DNA of 64,000 nucleotides, from contig JAPKYZ010000092.1 of NCBI GenBank assembly GCA_026394055.1, positions 1 through 64,000 of the forward strand, given 5' to 3'. The first letter of the stretch is position 1; every line of letters starts with the position of its first letter. Source of the DNA: Acidobacteriota bacterium (GTDB lineage Bacteria > Acidobacteriota > Terriglobia > Bryobacterales > Bryobacteraceae). The position numbers and the translations under genes are program-made. A model generated the notes under the pieces. The model was not told the origin of the DNA, ran no database searches, and worked only from the letters and a program-made list of their open reading frames with translations. Positions 48,924 through 57,756 of the stretch are shown here, in pieces.

Positions 48924-49838
48924 CTAGGCGCGAGCTGCGTGGGGTGCCTCCGCCCGTTGTTCAACTTGTGCAAATCGAAGGGTTAAAATCGCCGTGGAAA
49001 GCGCGGCTGCCATCGTCAAAGCGCCCGTGGCGACATGGGCCACCGTAAAGCCCACCATCACCGCGGCCGGTTGTACGCCCGTAAAGGTGAGGCGGGTCAA
49101 GTACGCCGCAATTCCCAGCACCATCTGCGCAATTGTGATCACGATGATCGCCAGGGCGGCTCGCCGCAGCAGCGGAATCTGCTGCTCCAGGGCCAGCAGC
49201 ACCATGGCGAAGTAAATCAGCAAGCCCGAGACAGCCAGCGATCCGGCCAAGTGCGGAATAATGCCCAGTGCCTTATGCCGGAAGGCCGCGCCCAGGGCAA
49301 TCTGTCCCAAAACTGCCACCGGGACAATCCAGGCCAGCGTCCGCAGGCTGGGCGTGCCGGTGTCAGAAACCGAACCTTGCGCCGCATGCCAGCCCGGAGA
49401 CGTAAACAGCGCGATGGCGACTGTGGCCGAAAAGAATAGCTGCGCCAAACAGGCGTGCGAGATCGACACCGGCTTCGGCAACAGGAACAAAACGGTTAAG
49501 CCGCCCAAGACACCCTGCAAAATTACCGCCCCCAGCGCCGCCCAGCCCAACTTCTTCAGCCAGCCGCGGCGATCCTTCACTTGCAGCCAGACAGCCAGGA
49601 TGATCGTCAAGAATCCCACTGCCGACGCCACCATCCGGTGGCCGTGTTCATAGAACACGCCTCCTTCCATCGGCGGCATCACCTTTCCATAGGAGAGCGG
49701 CCAATCAGGAACTGATAATCCGGCTTCCATGGAAACCACCATTCCGCCAGCGACGACCAAAAACAGGGTCGCCACCGCGAGGACGAGGGCAAATCGATGC
49801 AGAGAAAGGCTTTGCATACTGTTCGGATGCTGAGACAC
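48924..49838 (-). CDS. ctaA: Haem A synthase (CtaA/COX15 family)
   Basis: 304 residues with eight membrane helices. An ATG at 49817 is an alternative start, eight codons in. Signatures of CtaA are present: an early conserved loop with Glu (VVSMEAGLSVPDWPLSYG), the first haem His in FYEHGHRMVAS, the second in SHACLAQLFF, a third in HKALGIIPHLAGSLAVS and a fourth in FTVAHVATGALT. The enzyme turns haem O into haem A for aa3-type oxidase. It directly precedes the CtaB-SCO fusion gene (20 bp gap) in the same direction, so the two probably form an operon. Confidence 0.9.
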   Translation of the reverse strand: MSQHPNSMQSLSLHRFALVLAVATLFLVVAGGMVVSMEAGLSVPDWPLSYGKVMPPMEGGVFYEHGHRMVASAVGFLTIILAVWLQVKDRRGWLKKLGWAALGAVILQGVLGGLTVLFLLPKPVSISHACLAQLFFSATVAIALFTSPGWHAAQGSVSDTGTPSLRTLAWIVPVAVLGQIALGAAFRHKALGIIPHLAGSLAVSGLLIYFAMVLLALEQQIPLLRRAALAIIVITIAQMVLGIAAYLTRLTFTGVQPAAVMVGFTVAHVATGALTMAAALSTAILTLRFAQVEQRAEAPHAARA

Positions 49839-49951
49839 AGGGGTTCGACTTACAGTCTAGCGCGATTTTGTGCGGTTTGGCGAGACGGCCACGGGGCCGT
49901 TCCGTCATTCATCCCCAAGATATTTTTGAGAATCTACGCCAAAAGCAGCGG

Positions 49952-51088
49952 TCACCGGGGCCCCGTAGCCATTCCCGGAACCTCCGGTGCCGTCACCTCG
50001 CCGTCTACCATCCGTGGTTGGGGGCCACCCGTTTCCATATAGATAGCGTTAGGGATTGCGCACAGCATGTTCATGTTGGCGTCGCCGCCGCCGTGGCTGG
50101 CTAGCGACAACCCGGCGGCGTCGGCAATAGCGGCGATCTCCAGCCATTCGGTGACGCCTCCGGCCCGGCGGTTGTCCGGCTGCACAATGTCTGCGCCGCG
50201 GCGCTGGATTAGGTCGTTAAACTGGTACTTGGTGTACAGATTCTCGCCGGTCGCGAGGCGAATATCGAGCTCCCGGGCCAGCTCCGCGTAGCCTTCCATG
50301 TCATGCGGCGGCAGCGGCTCCTCGTACCAGTAGACGCCCATCTGCTGGTAGACCCGGCCCCGGCGCAGCGCTTCATTGCGCGAAAACACCTGATTGGCGT
50401 CCACCATCACGCGCCGATCTTTACCGGCCAGGTCCAGCGCCAACCGGATCCGCCGCTCATCGTCGGCAATCGAGTATTTGCCCACCTTGATCTTGATCGC
50501 CCGGTAGCCTTCGCTCAACCCCTTTTCCATCTGCGCCCGGTACTGCTTCAAATCCTGGTCATCGTCGTAATACCAGCCGCACATCGAATAGACCGGCATC
50601 CGGTCCCGGTAGGCGCCCAACATCCGCCACACCGGTAACCCGGCATGTTTGCCCAAGATGTCCCAGATGGCGATGTCGGTGGCGGCGATGGCGAATTGCG
50701 TGACGCCTGTCAGTCCCTGATATTGCAACCCGCGGTGCAGGTCCGCGCGGATCTTCTTGGGGAAGGCCGGATCCTGGTTCAGGATCAAGGGCTTGATCTC
50801 TTCTTCCAGAATGGCCCGGACCACCTTCGGTCCGCCTTCCACCGCGCCAAAGTTGGACGTCGCCCAGCCGGTGATGCTGCCATCAGTCTTGATCCGGAGC
50901 GTCACGGTTCCGGCGTGGACGCCCAACGCCTGCAACGCATCGTAGTTCGGATTGCGGGGCGGGGAAATGGTGAGGTCCGTTTCGAGCCCCGTGATCTTCA
51001 GCGACTTGCGCTGCTGGGCCACCAGCGCGAAAGGCGCCAGAGGAGCGGCGAGAAACGCCCGGCGCGGCAGGAGAGAGGTACGCGTCAT
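49952..51088 (-). CDS. Mandelate racemase/muconate lactonizing-type enolase superfamily enzyme, Tat-exported
   Basis: 378 residues with a Tat signal (LLPRRAFLAAPLAPFALVA). The capping domain is followed by the barrel with KxK (IKIKVGK), the three Mg2+ ligands (Asp in MVDANQVF, Glu in YEEPLPP, Glu in ATGENLY) and the catalytic His in ASHGGGDANM. These fit the mandelate racemase subgroup. Substrates are probably sugar acids; the exact one is not readable. The MFS transporter of the ACS type upstream (51297) probably imports the substrate. About 113 bp separate it from ctaA. Confidence 0.85.
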   Translation of the reverse strand: MTRTSLLPRRAFLAAPLAPFALVAQQRKSLKITGLETDLTISPPRNPNYDALQALGVHAGTVTLRIKTDGSITGWATSNFGAVEGGPKVVRAILEEEIKPLILNQDPAFPKKIRADLHRGLQYQGLTGVTQFAIAATDIAIWDILGKHAGLPVWRMLGAYRDRMPVYSMCGWYYDDDQDLKQYRAQMEKGLSEGYRAIKIKVGKYSIADDERRIRLALDLAGKDRRVMVDANQVFSRNEALRRGRVYQQMGVYWYEEPLPPHDMEGYAELARELDIRLATGENLYTKYQFNDLIQRRGADIVQPDNRRAGGVTEWLEIAAIADAAGLSLASHGGGDANMNMLCAIPNAIYMETGGPQPRMVDGEVTAPEVPGMATGPR

Positions 51089-51161
51089 GTCGAAGCCATC
51101 CTATCGTGCATCGGAGTTAGATGGCGGGGCTTGCCAATCGTGCCAGAAACGCTCCGCGGCC

Positions 51162-51283
51162 GGCTTCAGCCTGCAGCGGGACTTCATCAGTCCCGCCCGG
51201 GGTCGCCTGCAGACGCCTCAGATTGCGCGAACCCTCGCCCCGAGGCGGAATGAATTCCGCCTGCAGGCTGAAGCCTGCGCCAC
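51162..51283. repeat. Dispersed nested-palindrome repeat, copy 2
   Basis: A 122 bp element in the 208 bp gap between the enolase-superfamily gene and the MFS gene. It is the same element as the copy at 14657, in opposite orientation. The last 40 bp (51244-51283) are identical to the first 40 bp of copy 1 read on the other strand. The other end (51162-51197) is similar, with the GGGACT/AGTCCC palindrome and three extra bases. The centre differs. No gene lies inside. Confidence 0.85.
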
Positions 51284-51296
51284 CACACAGCCTTCC

Positions 51297-52577
51297 CTAT
51301 CCCGGCTCCACCGTCGCGGGCTCAGCGGCCCAAATTGGCTTGGTCGGATTCACCGCGAGCCAGCACAGCGCCCCTCCAAGATAGAGCGCACCCACAATGT
51401 AGGCCCCCACCGTCATGCTGCCCAAGGCCCGCATCGAATAAGGGATCACCAGCGGGCTCAGGAACGCGCCCACCTGCCCCGCTGTGTTCATCACCGCGCT
51501 CACCACACCCGCATGGTTGCCGCCGATGTCGAGACACGTCGCCCAAGCCGCGCCCAGCAGGAACGCGCCCATGGCACCCGATAGACCAATCAGCACGGCG
51601 CAGAGATAGTTGTTCTCCACCCACACACCTGAGATCAGGAAGATGCCCGCCAGCAGCAGCGAACCAAAGCCCGTCATCACCCGCCCCTGGCGCACGCCAA
51701 AGCGCTGCGACAGTTTGTCTGCCGTGATGCCACCAAATAGATCGGCCGCCACGCTGAACATCAGCGGCAGGCCGGAAAGCCACGGCAGCGCCTGGGCATC
51801 GGCAAACCCGCGCGCCGTGCGCAGATACTCCGGCAGCCAGTAGATGTAGAAGGCAAAGCCATAAGACTGCGTCAGATACATGCCGCACAGGCCCAACACG
51901 CTCGGATTGCGGAGCACCACCTTCCATCGGCTCCACGTGAGATCGTGCTTGGCTTGCACGAGGCGCCCCTGCTCGATCTCCGCCAGCTCCGCCGGGGAGA
52001 CGCCGGCATGCTCGGAGGGCTCATCCCGCACCCACAGAAACCAGATCAGCGACCAGATAAACCCGATGCTGCCGAAGATCAGGAACAACGTGCGCCAGTC
52101 AAAGAACTGGAGCATCCAGGTCACCAGCAGAGGGGTCAAGCCCCCGGCCAGGTGGGCGCCCATAAAGAAAATCCCTTGAGCCGTCGCCCGCTCCCGCAAC
52201 GGGAACCAGCGTGAGAATGTGCGCGCCACGTTCGGCCAAGCCCCGGCTTCGCCAATGCCAAACAAGAACCGGATGGCGAGCAACGACGTGTAGTTGAACG
52301 CCGCGGCGGTGACCATCGTGAAGCCGCTCCACCAGACCACAATGCGGGTCAAGACACGGCGTGTGCCGATCTTGTCGCCCCAGTGTCCGGTGGGAATCTC
52401 AAAGACTCCATAGGCGAACTGGAACGCGGCGAATACCCAGCCCATCTGGACGGCCGTCAGCCCCAGGTCCTGCCGGATGCGCGGGGCGGCGATGGAGATG
52501 CAGATGCGGTCCAGGTAAGTGATGCCTGCCAGCACCACGCAAAGGGCCAGCACCTTGTATCGCGTCCGAGTCACCAT
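51297..52577 (-). CDS. MFS transporter, ACS (anion:cation symporter) type
   Basis: 426 residues with 12 membrane segments. The ACS signature is clear: VVLAGITYLDRICISIAAPR at helix 1, VFAAFQFAYGVFEIPTGHWG and GIGEAGAWPNVARTFSRWFP. Members include the glucarate, galactonate and hexuronate transporters, so it probably imports a sugar acid for the neighbouring enolase-superfamily enzyme. The long gap with the repeat separates them, so co-transcription is not certain. ATG start at 52577. Confidence 0.87.
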   Translation of the reverse strand: MVTRTRYKVLALCVVLAGITYLDRICISIAAPRIRQDLGLTAVQMGWVFAAFQFAYGVFEIPTGHWGDKIGTRRVLTRIVVWWSGFTMVTAAAFNYTSLLAIRFLFGIGEAGAWPNVARTFSRWFPLRERATAQGIFFMGAHLAGGLTPLLVTWMLQFFDWRTLFLIFGSIGFIWSLIWFLWVRDEPSEHAGVSPAELAEIEQGRLVQAKHDLTWSRWKVVLRNPSVLGLCGMYLTQSYGFAFYIYWLPEYLRTARGFADAQALPWLSGLPLMFSVAADLFGGITADKLSQRFGVRQGRVMTGFGSLLLAGIFLISGVWVENNYLCAVLIGLSGAMGAFLLGAAWATCLDIGGNHAGVVSAVMNTAGQVGAFLSPLVIPYSMRALGSMTVGAYIVGALYLGGALCWLAVNPTKPIWAAEPATVEPG

Positions 52578-52616
52578 CGTCTCGGAAGGATATCACTGTG
52601 CGCGAGACGTCCAGCT

Positions 52617-54287
52617 TTAGCGCCCGGCCGCGGCTGATATCTTCTTTGGCTTGGCTTGTCTCGGATCCACCTTGTGGCCACCTTGATCGGAGCCCATCTC
52701 CGAGATGATCTCCTTGGCGCCGCTGACAGTGGTGCCCCCGTTGGCGGCGTCTGCCGCACTGGCCGCACTGCTGGCGGCGCTGGGCTCCATTTGTTGCGCC
52801 GGATAGGCGGCCACGCCTCCGCGCTGGTGCATGCCCACGACGCGCCACTCACCATCAAAGACGGGGCTGCCGGAGCTGCCTTCACGAGTCGGGGCGCGGT
52901 AGGTGAGCTCGTGCCCATCCGCGGTGATCACCTCGTTGTTGGCCATCGAATACGTCAGCTCACGGCCATCGGGGTGCCCGATCAGCACCACGCGCGATCC
53001 CACGGCCACCCGCTCGGTCAGTGAGCCCAGCGGACAGGGGCTGGGCAGCTTGGCCTTACGGTTCACCGGCGTCACGATCCACAGGCCTAGATCTCCCTGG
53101 TACCGGTCCCGCCACAGCACATTGCGCGTGACGACGGCGTCCAGTTTCGCCGCCTCAAACCGGACCTTGGCTTTGGCGCGATCTTCCTCACGCAGCACGT
53201 GGCCGCAGGTCATCAGCACCACCTGATCGCCGAACTTCTCGCCAAAGTCCTTCATGTTGACGAGAAAGCCCGTCCCGAAACCGGCGGGAGTATCGATCCG
53301 CGCCACGGACCGCGCCCGATCGAGGCCGGCTTTGTAGAAGGCATAGCTGGGGTTCCCTTCGCCAAACGCCTCCAGCATCCCGGCCGCATCCTTGTTCGCC
53401 GACACGATCTCAGACGGCGACAGATTGACGACGCCGCCTTTGAGCCCGGCCAAGTGTCCACGCAAGACCGACAGCAAGCTCTTGCCGGGCTCGGCGTCAT
53501 CGATCAGCTGCCACACCTCCTCCAGCTGCCGCAGCGTGCTGCGCAACTCAAAGGCGTCTGCTCCCTCTGATGCGGCATACCCGCGAGCGGCCGCCAGTGC
53601 CTGTCGTTTGCGGCCCAGCGCCAGATTAGCTTCCATCGCCGTCGCCAGATCCCAAGCATCAGGCGCTGGCTTGGCCTCAACGGCGGCCACGATCAGTTGG
53701 CTGATCCGCCGCAGATCGCCTGCGGCATACTCCTTCACCGGAATCTTCTCCCGCTGCGCCCGCGCCAACAAGGCCACCACGTTGATGCCATGCCACAAGC
53801 TGTTCGCCGGGTCGGCGCGATAGATGGTGCCGTAGGCCGCCAGCGCATGGTCAAGATAGTCGCGCCGCGTATCGGGGTCCGCCGTTTGGGCTTCGACGAA
53901 AAGCTGCTTCCACGCCCGCCCTTTCAGTCCCGCAAGCTCCTTGTACTCCTCCGGCCCCACCACGTGGTTCGCCAGCGTTGTCTCAAGAAAGCTGAGCGCC
54001 GGCCAGCACAGGCCCTGATCAACCAAGGCCTGGACATACTGCCGCCGGACCTGTGGCGAGCCGTTCTTGCCGCTCCGCAGGTAAAACTCCGCCAGCCGCT
54101 GCATCTGGCTGAAATAGAGCTGCTTCCGCAAGGCCCCGAACACCGTCTTCACAAACGAATCCGGTGCCGGGTCGCTAATGCCCGCAATCGTGCGGCACAG
54201 CGCGTCTACCTCTGGGCTATCAAACTTGCCAGCCGCCTCCAGTAAGGCGGCCTGGAGGCGATCGAAATCATAGGCGGGTTTAGTCAT
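52617..54287 (-). CDS. TPR/TRAFs-binding-like domain fused to a trypsin-like serine protease
   Basis: 556 residues with no signal peptide. Residues about 1-270 are helical TPR-like repeats. YGTIYRADPANSLWHGINVV resembles the TRAFs-binding (DUF4071) region found in bacterial conflict proteins. The C-terminal trypsin-like domain has the full triad: His363 in TCGHVLREED, Asp399 in YQGDLGLWIV and Ser472 in REGSSGSPVFDGE. A low-complexity Ala/Ser tail ends the protein. Combining a protein-binding region with an intracellular protease suggests an effector that cleaves a target on a signal. It is divergent from a TPR-CHAT gene across 152 bp. Confidence 0.8.
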   Translation of the reverse strand: MTKPAYDFDRLQAALLEAAGKFDSPEVDALCRTIAGISDPAPDSFVKTVFGALRKQLYFSQMQRLAEFYLRSGKNGSPQVRRQYVQALVDQGLCWPALSFLETTLANHVVGPEEYKELAGLKGRAWKQLFVEAQTADPDTRRDYLDHALAAYGTIYRADPANSLWHGINVVALLARAQREKIPVKEYAAGDLRRISQLIVAAVEAKPAPDAWDLATAMEANLALGRKRQALAAARGYAASEGADAFELRSTLRQLEEVWQLIDDAEPGKSLLSVLRGHLAGLKGGVVNLSPSEIVSANKDAAGMLEAFGEGNPSYAFYKAGLDRARSVARIDTPAGFGTGFLVNMKDFGEKFGDQVVLMTCGHVLREEDRAKAKVRFEAAKLDAVVTRNVLWRDRYQGDLGLWIVTPVNRKAKLPSPCPLGSLTERVAVGSRVVLIGHPDGRELTYSMANNEVITADGHELTYRAPTREGSSGSPVFDGEWRVVGMHQRGGVAAYPAQQMEPSAASSAASAADAANGGTTVSGAKEIISEMGSDQGGHKVDPRQAKPKKISAAAGR

Positions 54288-54439
54288 GGTTCTTCGAATA
54301 TATGGCAGCTTTTCAGAAAGTGAGTCACGAGTATCGAAAAAAATCTTGCCTGTCTAAGTTGTAAACGTAATGAGGGATGAGTTTCGCCAGAAAACGCCGG
54401 AGCCCCTTGTCTCGGCCCGCGGCGGAATGATAGCCTCCG

Positions 54440-56983
54440 ATGATGGCAGCCGCCCTTCTGCCGTTACTCCTGCTGGCGCAGGCCAGCCTCGCACCGCCAC
54501 CGGCCGGTTCTCAGGAACTGGCCCGCTTGATTGCGTCCGGAGATGCGGCCTCCGCGGCCAAGCGCTATGGGGAACAGAAAGCCGCCTTTGCCTCGGCCCT
54601 GCCGCTTAGCCGGACACTTCGAGCGGATTTGGGAGAGGTGCTGAACGGCCTCGCCACAGCCGAATGGCGGCTGGGGGAGATCGAATCCGCCCGGGTCCAC
54701 TTTGTCGAGGCGATTGAGGCTTGGAAGCAGGACCCCCGGCCCGAATTCGGGTTACCCGCGACGCTTTCCAACTATGGCTTACTACTCTGTCAGTGCGGCG
54801 AATGCGAACTGGCGATCACGCACCATCGAGAATCCTACCGCCTGTCAGCGGGACGGGCCAGGCAAAAGGGCCGCGCCATGAACAATCTGGCCGTGGCTTA
54901 CAGCAGCCTGGGAGATCTGGCGGCGGCGGCGCTGGCCTACGAGCAATCGGTGAGCCTCCTGCGGTCGGTTGGAGCTCAAGCGGAAGCCGGGCGGAGCTTA
55001 CTCAACTTGGCTTCCGTAAAACTGAAGCTGGGCGACCATGCGGCGGCGCGGGCATTGCTTGATCAGGCCGGCCTGGTGGTGGTGAGCCCACTAGATCAGG
55101 CGGACCGGGATAACTATCTCGGGCGCTCCTATCTGGCTCGCAACGCCGAAGGTGATCGCCCGGCCGCCATCCAGCTGTTGCGGCAAGCGGCGGAAGCCTA
55201 CCGCCAACTGCCGGAACCGCGTGGGGAAGCCAGCGCTCTCCATGAGCTCGGCATCGCCCTGCATGGGGACGGCGATAGCTCGAGCGCCATCCAGGCGCTC
55301 AACCGCTCGCTTCAGTTGCGCGAGAGTTTGCGCTTCGACGCGGCGGCGGCGGATACGCTCGGCAGTCTGGCCCGCGTTCACCTGGACCAATCGCACTTGG
55401 CCCCAGCTCAAGAAGCCGCCGAGCGAGCCATCGCCCGCATCGAGGGCCTCCGGACCCGCGTCCCCAATGAACAGCTGCGGGCCAGTTATCTGGCTTCGAA
55501 GCAAACCCTGTTCGAGACCTGGATTGAGACGCTCGCGCGGCGGCATGAGCTGGAGCCCGGGCGGCGCTTTGACCATGAGGCGTATCGCGCCACCGAACAG
55601 GCGCGCGCCCGCACGCTGCTGGATCTGGTGAATGCCACGCGCGATCAATTGCAGCAGGGCCTGAATCCGCGGTTGCTGGCGGAAGAGCGGCGCCTGTACC
55701 GCCGCGCCTCCTATCTGGCCCAACTACGGACCAGTTCAGAACAGGAGCGGGCGGCGGCCAACCGCCAGTATCTGGAAGCTGACCTTCGCTTGCGCGCCGC
55801 CAGCCCCGCGTTTGCCTCGCTCGTCCAGCCCGAGATTCTTTCGGCGGCGCAAGTAGCGGCCTTGCTCGATGACGACACCCGGTTGGTCGAGTTCAGCCTG
55901 GGTGAGAAGCGGAGCTTTGCGTGGTTGATCGGCGGGCCCCGTGAACTCGAGATGTTTGTCCTGCCCGGCCGGGCGCAGATCCTCGAACTGCTGGTCCGCC
56001 CGCAGAGCCCCTCTCCGGCTTTGGCCCAGGCCCTGTTCGGCCCCTTCGCGGACCGGCTCACCTCCAAGCGCCTGGTGATTGTTCCGGATGCCGAACTGGC
56101 GCGCGTGCCATTTGGAGCGCTCAATCTTGGGCGTGGCCATTTGCTCTCCCGCTTTGAGCTGGTCCAGCTGCCGTCGGCATCGTTGTTGGGCCTGCTCCGC
56201 AAGCAGCCACGGACCAGCATCCGTGCGGGAACGGCGAAGGTGGCGCTGGTGGGGGATCCGCTCTACGCGTCGGCCGATACGGAGGGCGGGGCGCGAACTC
56301 CGGTAGCCTCGAAGCCGGGGGAGCCGGGCGCACCTTCCTTCACGCCGCTGTTTTTCTCGACCGTCGAGATTGAGCACATTGTCCGAGCTGGCGGAGCCAA
56401 GGCCGTCACCGTGTGGCAAGGCCCGCGAGCCCGGAAGGAGCTGTTTCTGAATGGCGCGCTGCGAGGGCATCAAGTGATCCACGTATCGGCCCACGCCACG
56501 GTCGATTCCGCCCGGCCGCTTGAATCCGCGCTGGTGCTCAGCCAGGTGGATGCGCAGGGGCGCCCGGCGGACGGCATGCTGCGATTGCCAGAACTGTACG
56601 CTCTCCAGTCCGATGCGGAGCTGGTGGTCTTGAACGGCTGCAACACGGCCGTCGGCAAAGACCTGCGTGGCGAAGGGATGCTCGGGTTCAGCCGCGCCTT
56701 CTTTCATGCCGGCGCGCGATCACTGATCCTCACACTGTGGCCCGTCAACGACCAAGCCTCCGCCGAACTGATGGGTGAGTTCTACCGCCAGTACTTCGCC
56801 GGAGCCTCTCCCGCCGCCGCTCTCCGCACCGCCCAGCTCAGCATCCGGAAGCAGCCCCGCTGGCAGAGCCCTTACTACTGGGCGGGGTTCGTTCTTCAAG
56901 GAGACTGGCCAAGCTTGACGCGTCCCGCAACCCCCGCCACACCTGTTCGCGCAGTTGCCTCGTCGAAGGCCGCCGCTCACTGA
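54440..56983 (+). CDS. TPR-CHAT protein (caspase-like peptidase), exported
   Basis: 847 residues with a signal peptide (ALLPLLLLAQASLAPPP). About nine TPR-like repeats fill residues 50-330 (for example LNLASVKLKLGDHAAARALL, LHELGIALHGDGDSSSAIQA), then a helical linker and a C-terminal CHAT domain. The catalytic dyad is present: His685 in VIHVSAHATVDS and Cys734 in LVVLNGCNTAVG, followed by GFSRAFFHAGARSLILTLWP. CHAT domains are caspase relatives that cleave proteins. The export signal is common for acidobacterial CHAT proteins but not for known defence CHATs. It is divergent from the TPR-trypsin gene. Confidence 0.88.
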   Translation: MMAAALLPLLLLAQASLAPPPAGSQELARLIASGDAASAAKRYGEQKAAFASALPLSRTLRADLGEVLNGLATAEWRLGEIESARVHFVEAIEAWKQDPRPEFGLPATLSNYGLLLCQCGECELAITHHRESYRLSAGRARQKGRAMNNLAVAYSSLGDLAAAALAYEQSVSLLRSVGAQAEAGRSLLNLASVKLKLGDHAAARALLDQAGLVVVSPLDQADRDNYLGRSYLARNAEGDRPAAIQLLRQAAEAYRQLPEPRGEASALHELGIALHGDGDSSSAIQALNRSLQLRESLRFDAAAADTLGSLARVHLDQSHLAPAQEAAERAIARIEGLRTRVPNEQLRASYLASKQTLFETWIETLARRHELEPGRRFDHEAYRATEQARARTLLDLVNATRDQLQQGLNPRLLAEERRLYRRASYLAQLRTSSEQERAAANRQYLEADLRLRAASPAFASLVQPEILSAAQVAALLDDDTRLVEFSLGEKRSFAWLIGGPRELEMFVLPGRAQILELLVRPQSPSPALAQALFGPFADRLTSKRLVIVPDAELARVPFGALNLGRGHLLSRFELVQLPSASLLGLLRKQPRTSIRAGTAKVALVGDPLYASADTEGGARTPVASKPGEPGAPSFTPLFFSTVEIEHIVRAGGAKAVTVWQGPRARKELFLNGALRGHQVIHVSAHATVDSARPLESALVLSQVDAQGRPADGMLRLPELYALQSDAELVVLNGCNTAVGKDLRGEGMLGFSRAFFHAGARSLILTLWPVNDQASAELMGEFYRQYFAGASPAAALRTAQLSIRKQPRWQSPYYWAGFVLQGDWPSLTRPATPATPVRAVASSKAAAH

Positions 56984-57009
56984 CTCCGGCGTGACCGGGA
57001 GAGCAGCGG

Positions 57010-57756
57010 CTAATCGCTCACCGTCGTCGCCACATTCACCCGAGCCCGCAGATTGGCCACGCCCGCCGTATAGCGGTCGTCCACCACGGAGAACGCCACG
57101 GCATCCTCCATCCAGTCATGCCACGTGCCGTCGGGGTCATGCGAGGCGGCGGTGAGGGCGTACTCATTGGGGCAGAGATCACAGGTGAAGGCAAAGGTCA
57201 CCACCGCGCGCTCTCCCGGGCGCACGGGACCAAAGGCGATCTTATCGAGCTCTGTATTGGTGCCGTAGACCTCAAAGCCCAGCCGGGTGCGGATCATGAT
57301 GCCGATCACGGGATCTTCCACGTCGCGGTCGAACTCCACCGTCACGCGGATCTGCGCCTCTTCGCCGCTCTTCCAGGCCGACGTGGGTGTGCCGAGCGCG
57401 TCCAACGTCTCAATCTCAATCAACCGGGCGCGACCATCGCCTCGCCGCAGCGCGGGCGGCAGCACCAGTTGGCGGCCCTGCGCATCCGCTCGCAGCCGCT
57501 GAGCCTGTGCAGCGCGATACTCCTGGATCACTTCCTGCGGGTCACCCCGGCGCAAATCGCCCGGGCCCTTGATCCACCAGATCTCATCGCAGAACCGCGG
57601 GTCCAGGCCACGGACAAACAGCGTCTCGCCCTTCTGCCGGCGCTCCAGCAACTCGAGCAGCGGAGCCTGCGTAAACTGGAGCTTGGCCTCGCCCACTACG
57701 CCGATCAGGCAGCCATCGGGCAGGGTCACGTTAAACTCGTCAATACGTGTGGGCAT
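57010..57756 (-). CDS. Wzt-like protein with degenerate ABC ATPase and C-terminal O-antigen-binding domain
   Basis: 248 residues. The C-terminal half resembles the Wzt carbohydrate-binding domain (VIGIMIRTRLGFEVYGTNTE, GERAVVTFAFTCDLCPNEYA). The first 90 residues look like a collapsed ABC ATPase. It has LPDGCLIGVVGEAKLQFTQA at the Walker A site without GxGKS/T and then the tail end of an ATPase (DEIWWIKGPGDLRRGDPQEV). The Walker B and signature segments between them are missing. It cannot hydrolyse ATP as written. The ATG at 57756 has only an adjacent GAGG. It overlaps the beta-helix gene on the other strand by 8 bp. Confidence 0.7.
   Translation of the reverse strand: MPTRIDEFNVTLPDGCLIGVVGEAKLQFTQAPLLELLERRQKGETLFVRGLDPRFCDEIWWIKGPGDLRRGDPQEVIQEYRAAQAQRLRADAQGRQLVLPPALRRGDGRARLIEIETLDALGTPTSAWKSGEEAQIRVTVEFDRDVEDPVIGIMIRTRLGFEVYGTNTELDKIAFGPVRPGERAVVTFAFTCDLCPNEYALTAASHDPDGTWHDWMEDAVAFSVVDDRYTAGVANLRARVNVATTVSD

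Noticed and set aside
57569..57748. Upstream extension of the beta-helix gene
   Set aside because: It is antisense to the Wzt-like gene, and its sequence does not continue the beta-helix.
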